A stretch of 8,797 nucleotides of DNA from Bacillota bacterium. GTDB taxonomy: Bacteria; Bacillota; Clostridia; Lachnospirales; Lachnospiraceae. The notes beneath the pieces are model-generated. The model did not search any database. It saw nothing but the letters and a program-made list of their open reading frames with translations, and was not told the DNA's origin. Location of the stretch: assembly GCA_023415475.1 (NCBI GenBank), contig JAEZKL010000134.1, positions 1 to 8,797 on the forward strand, in the 5' to 3' direction. The position numbers and the translations under genes were made by a program. Positions 6,276 to 8,797 of this stretch are shown here, one piece after another (position 1 is the stretch's first letter; every line of letters begins with the position of its first letter).

Positions 6276-8135
6276 TTACGATTTTTTATAATTATAAGTT
6301 GGAACGATTTCTCTGATTATCTTTCTAATCTCATGTGGTTCCCGAGGACACAGTTCCTTCAACTCTTCTAATTGCTCCAGAAACTTATCCTCGTCAATTT
6401 CAATTGGCTTACCGATATGTATTAATTTATTCTCAGTATTATCCAAACCCTCCTCATCCATCAAAAGTTCTTCATACAACTTCTCACCCGGTCGAAGACC
6501 CGTGAATTCTATCATTATATCCTCATTTGGCTTATAACCTGATAATCGGATCAGGTTCTCCGCCAAATCGAGTATCTTCACCGGCTCACCCATATCCAGA
6601 ACAAATATCTCACCACCCTTAGCATAAGCTCCTGCCTGAAGCACCAGTGATACCGCCTCAGGAATAGTCATGAAGTAGCGTATAATATCAGGATGGGTTA
6701 CGGTTACGGGACCGCCTGCTGTAATCTGTTTTTTAAACAATGGAATGACACTGCCATTAGAGCCAAGTACATTACCGAACCGGACTGCCACAAATTCTGT
6801 ATTGGAACGATTATTATAGGTTTGTATAATCATCTCACAGATACGTTTGGAAGCGCCCATAATATTTGTCGGATTAACCGCCTTATCCGTTGAGATCATT
6901 ACAAATCTCTCAACGCCGTACAAGTCAGCTGCCTGAACAGTCTTCCAGGTTCCTAGAACATTATTCTTAATTGCTTCATTCGGACTATCCTCCATCAACG
7001 GTACATGCTTATGCGCAGCCGCATGATATACGATTTGAGGACGATAGGTCTTGAATATATAATTCATTCTTGCTGAATTACGAACAGATGCGATTAATAC
7101 CACCAAATCTAATTCCGGATACTTTTTCTTTAATTCTTGTTGAATATCATAGGCATTATTTTCATAGATGTCAATAATGATCAACCGTTTCAAATTCTTT
7201 GAAGCTAACTGTCGACACAGCTCACTGCCAATTGATCCTCCACCACCGGTGACCAAGACAACCTTTCCTTCTACATAATCCATAATGGAATCAAGATCAA
7301 CCTTTATAGAATCTCTTCCTAATAAGTCCTCAACTTCAACGTTACGAAGATTACTGATTGAAATTTCATTATTCATAAATTGATATATTCCGGGAAGAAT
7401 TTTTAGCTCACAGTTTGTCTGATTACATATCTCCACGATTTCTTTGATGGTCTTCTTCGATACCGAGGGCATCGCTATAATGATTTCTTTAATGTTGTAA
7501 ATGTTTACACAATCAAGGATATTGTCTCTGGTACCGGTAACCTTAATACCATGTATGTAACTCCCCTGCTTCTCCGGTGCATCATCAATAATGCATTTTA
7601 CAACTGTATTATTGATATGTTCACTGGTATTGATCTCTTTGATGATAGCATTCGCTGCACTGCCCCCTCCGATAATCATTACATTTATTGTGTCATCATT
7701 TGCTCGAATGGGCCGGAATACAGAACGTACAAAACGATAAGAGAAACGTACTCCCAAAGTGAATAGAAGTAATACCCCTGCATAAAGGAAATAATAACTT
7801 CTTGGAATCGGATAATCTAATATGCGCATGCCAAAGAACTGAAGGATAGCAGAGATGATACAGGCCGAGAACACATTCTGCATCTCTATCACGCTTGCAT
7901 ATCTCCACAAACTGTGATACAGCCTTAACAGATAGAAAATGATTAGAGTTATAACAACATTAATCGGTATATATTTCCATACGCTTTCGATAAATATAGA
8001 ATCTATTTTATCTTGGTCCAGATCAAAGCGTAATAACAGACCCATTCCATTCGATACAACAATTATTACAATATCGCATAGTAGTAAAAACAATCTTCTG
8101 ATAGCTAATTTTTTATCAATAATTTTTTGAAACAT
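6276..8135 (-). CDS. Membrane-anchored nucleotide-sugar 4,6-dehydratase (CapD/PglF/EpsC type)
   Basis: This is a two-part protein of about 619 residues, the normal length for the long CapD/PglF group. Seen (numbered from the ATG at 8147; subtract 4 for the ATG at 8135): four hydrophobic segments at about 18-38, 61-77, 91-108 and 117-134 anchor it in the membrane. NVMIIGGGSAAN (155-166) starts a first Rossmann-like domain. VLVTGGGGSIGSEL (297-310) starts the catalytic SDR domain. HAAAHKHVPLMEDSP (375-389) and ISTDKAVNPTNIMGASKR (418-435) are family signatures, in which the usual SDR Tyr is Met430 and the D-K pair 421-422 plus K434 are kept. Known members convert UDP-GlcNAc to the 4-keto-6-deoxy sugar, for example in bacillosamine, QuiNAc or FucNAc synthesis. 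The first ATG has no ribosome site. GGGAGG lies just before the ATG at 8135, which I take as the start. The epimerase step of CapE-type enzymes cannot be judged. Confidence 0.93.
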   Translation of the reverse strand: MFQKIIDKKLAIRRLFLLLCDIVIIVVSNGMGLLLRFDLDQDKIDSIFIESVWKYIPINVVITLIIFYLLRLYHSLWRYASVIEMQNVFSACIISAILQFFGMRILDYPIPRSYYFLYAGVLLLFTLGVRFSYRFVRSVFRPIRANDDTINVMIIGGGSAANAIIKEINTSEHINNTVVKCIIDDAPEKQGSYIHGIKVTGTRDNILDCVNIYNIKEIIIAMPSVSKKTIKEIVEICNQTNCELKILPGIYQFMNNEISISNLRNVEVEDLLGRDSIKVDLDSIMDYVEGKVVLVTGGGGSIGSELCRQLASKNLKRLIIIDIYENNAYDIQQELKKKYPELDLVVLIASVRNSARMNYIFKTYRPQIVYHAAAHKHVPLMEDSPNEAIKNNVLGTWKTVQAADLYGVERFVMISTDKAVNPTNIMGASKRICEMIIQTYNNRSNTEFVAVRFGNVLGSNGSVIPLFKKQITAGGPVTVTHPDIIRYFMTIPEAVSLVLQAGAYAKGGEIFVLDMGEPVKILDLAENLIRLSGYKPNEDIMIEFTGLRPGEKLYEELLMDEEGLDNTENKLIHIGKPIEIDEDKFLEQLEELKELCPREPHEIRKIIREIVPTYNYKKS

Positions 8136-8169
8136 ATTTCCTCCCATGTATATCTGTATTTATACGTAC

Positions 8170-8219
8170 AAAAAGAACCAAAAATCATAAGCTTTTACTT
8201 ATGAATGAGGCTCCTTTTT
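8170..8219 (-). terminator. Rho-independent-type hairpin after the zinc-ribbon gene
   Basis: Just past the stop at 8223, the minus strand can fold into a long imperfect stem. The inner perfect arms CATAAG/CTTATG (within 8185-8191 and 8198-8204) close a six-base loop. The outer arms AAAAAGGAGCC and GGTTCTTTTT (8209-8219 with 8170-8179) pair over most of their length and end in a T-rich tract. The outer A and T tracts are symmetric, so it could also act from the plus strand. It would separate the zinc-ribbon transcript from the CapD-type gene, though some read-through is possible because no strong promoter is visible between them. Confidence 0.65.
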
Positions 8220-8222
8220 CTT

Positions 8223-8453
8223 CTACATATTTTGTTCCTGATAGCTCTTATTTAGCTGGTTATGATAAGCTATCATTCTGGCTTTATAATTATTTTTCAT
8301 ATCGTTTCGTTCCACTTCTGTCATATTCATATAAGTTTCATAATTCACGTCGCAACGCTCTAGGACACTACCGCAATGGAAGCAAATAGCATCCGGCTTT
8401 CTGGATACCATTCTCAAGTTATAACAGTTCGGACATATGTATATGCGTAGCAT
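8223..8453 (-). CDS. Small zinc-ribbon protein, function unknown
   Basis: This 76-residue protein begins with CPNC (7-10) and has a second CFHC pair (24-27), separated by 13 residues. That is a classical four-cysteine zinc-ribbon knuckle pair, so it very likely binds one zinc ion. The remaining two thirds (about 36-76) is polar, helical-looking and rich in Tyr, Asn, Met and Glu, with no membrane segment. I do not recognise a named family. The gene is short but well supported: AGGAGGG (8461-8467) lies seven nt before the ATG, a good sigma-A promoter lies upstream, and a hairpin terminator follows the stop, so it forms its own transcription unit. It sits between a probable larE and the polysaccharide genes. 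Similar short zinc ribbons act as nucleic-acid or protein-binding adaptors, but no role can be assigned here. Confidence 0.85.
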   Translation of the reverse strand: MLRIYICPNCYNLRMVSRKPDAICFHCGSVLERCDVNYETYMNMTEVERNDMKNNYKARMIAYHNQLNKSYQEQNM

Positions 8454-8484
8454 GTTATCACCCTCCTAATATTCGCTAAACATC

Positions 8485-8513
8485 ATTATACTATGTTTGA
8501 GCTCGAATGTAAA
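8485..8513 (-). promoter_or_regulatory. Sigma-A promoter of the zinc-ribbon gene
   Basis: On the minus strand, TTTACA (8508-8513) and a perfect TATAAT (8485-8490) are separated by 17 bp. The start of transcription would fall near 8478, leaving a leader of about 25 nt that contains the strong AGGAGGG ribosome site (8461-8467). This is the clearest promoter in the window. Confidence 0.75.
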
Positions 8514-8559
8514 CCTTTTGAGAGGATTTTGTATATTTTTGTATATTTATAAAATTTAT

Positions 8560-8674
8560 GGCTGTAGGATATGCTAAGATTAATGATATGCTCTTTTCTA
8601 GGTAGACAATTGAAATAATAAAACTTGTTACTTAGGAGAGCGCATATCAGTACCACTGAGCATGGACTACAGCC
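8560..8674. repeat. 115-bp imperfect inverted repeat (MITE-like or structured-RNA element)
   Basis: The ends are perfect 8-bp inverted copies: GGCTGTAG (8560-8567) and CTACAGCC (8667-8674). Inside, ATGCT (8571-8575) pairs with AGCAT (8659-8663), and GATATGC (8585-8591) with GCATATC (8642-8648). CTCT and the CTAGGTAGACAA region (up to 8609) pair with TTGTTACTTAG and AGAG (8625-8640), with small bulges. Arms of about 50 nt surround a loop of about 15 nt that is A/T-only apart from G8612 and C8624. The element lies between the probable larE stop and the zinc-ribbon promoter. No clear target-site duplication flanks it and no T-tract follows on either strand, so it is not an ordinary terminator. 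It may be a miniature transposable element, a folded small RNA or an mRNA 3' processing element. Confidence 0.6.
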
Positions 8675-8691
8675 TTCTGCTTCTGATTCAT

Positions 8692-8705
8692 GACAATAGA
8701 TTGTC
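8692..8705. repeat. 14-bp palindrome between larE tail and the inverted repeat
   Basis: GACAAT (8692-8697) and ATTGTC (8700-8705) form perfect 6-bp arms around two bases. It could be an operator-like site or a weak hairpin in the 3' end of the larE transcript. No T-tract follows, so terminator function is doubtful. One such palindrome can occur by chance. Confidence 0.3.
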
Positions 8706-8733
8706 CGTGATGTTTGCTTTTTATCATTAAATA

Positions 8734-8797
8734 TTACTGTTTAATCTTAATATCCATACTCCCGGAGCGGAAGCCCTCCAGATCCAAGGTAATATAG
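8734..8797 (-). CDS. larE: C-terminal end of a probable LarE (ATP-dependent sacrificial sulfur transferase), runs off right edge
   Basis: The last 20 codons before a TAA (8734-8736) read through the right edge without a stop, ending ITLDLEGFRSGSMDIKIKQ. From memory, LarE proteins end in a conserved (Y/F)(V/I)(T/S)LDL(E/Q/K)G(Y/F)R(S/T)GS pattern, which this matches closely. Known LarE provides sulfur from its own cysteine for the nickel-pincer nucleotide cofactor of lactate racemase and related enzymes. The codons are more GC-rich than the DNA after the stop, as expected for coding sequence. The catalytic cysteine and the ATP-binding PP-loop lie outside the window, so the call rests on the tail alone. 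It appears unrelated to the polysaccharide genes and marks the edge of that locus. Confidence 0.5.
   Translation of the reverse strand, partial: YITLDLEGFRSGSMDIKIKQ

Noticed and set aside
8148..8169. Promoter just upstream of the CapD-type gene (TATAAA near 8160)
   Set aside because: The -10-like TATAAA has no acceptable -35 at 16-18 bp; the best match is TGATTT. Too weak to list as a feature.
1..8797. CRISPR arrays, tRNA or rRNA genes, intact insertion sequences
   Set aside because: No regularly spaced direct repeats, no cloverleaf or rRNA-like stretches, and no intact transposase or integrase were seen on either strand.

Overview
The window looks like part of a low-GC Gram-positive chromosome. 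Base composition is AT-rich, Shine-Dalgarno sequences are strong (AGGAGG or AAGGAG type), promoters look like sigma-A promoters, and the gene types fit a clostridial or Lachnospiraceae-like organism. That assignment is an inference. Every credible gene lies on the minus strand, so transcription runs from high to low coordinates. The main content is a surface-polysaccharide (capsule, EPS or wall glycan) biosynthesis locus.

Right edge, in transcription order. The last 20 codons of a probable larE enter the window (8734-8797). A non-coding stretch follows, with a short palindrome and a 115-bp imperfect inverted repeat (8560-8674). Next come a clear sigma-A promoter (8485-8513) and a 76-residue zinc-ribbon protein (8223-8453). 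A hairpin terminator (8170-8219) ends that unit. A membrane-anchored CapD/PglF-type nucleotide-sugar 4,6-dehydratase follows (6276-8135).

Middle. A 624-bp gap (5652-6275) holds no intact gene. It contains a probable decayed coding fragment (5835-5990) and a candidate extended -10 promoter (5782-5810) for the next operon.

Main operon, 5651 down to 1. The order is: HpcH/HpaI-type aldolase, fold-III PLP decarboxylase (one-base TAATG overlap with the aldolase), initiating sugar-1-phosphate transferase, class IV branched-chain-type aminotransferase, GT2 glycosyltransferase, a 232-bp gap, a 274-residue glycosyltransferase-like protein, and the first codons of an NAD-dependent epimerase/reductase (again a TAATG overlap).

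How the genes may work together (inference). CapD and the edge SDR would make a 6-deoxy amino-sugar nucleotide. The sugar transferase would load it on undecaprenyl phosphate, and the two transferase-like proteins would extend it. The unusual part is the aldolase, decarboxylase and aminotransferase trio. Together these could build a small hydroxy-amino acid or amino alcohol from pyruvate and an aldehyde, possibly as a glycan decoration. This is the best candidate for an undescribed system here.
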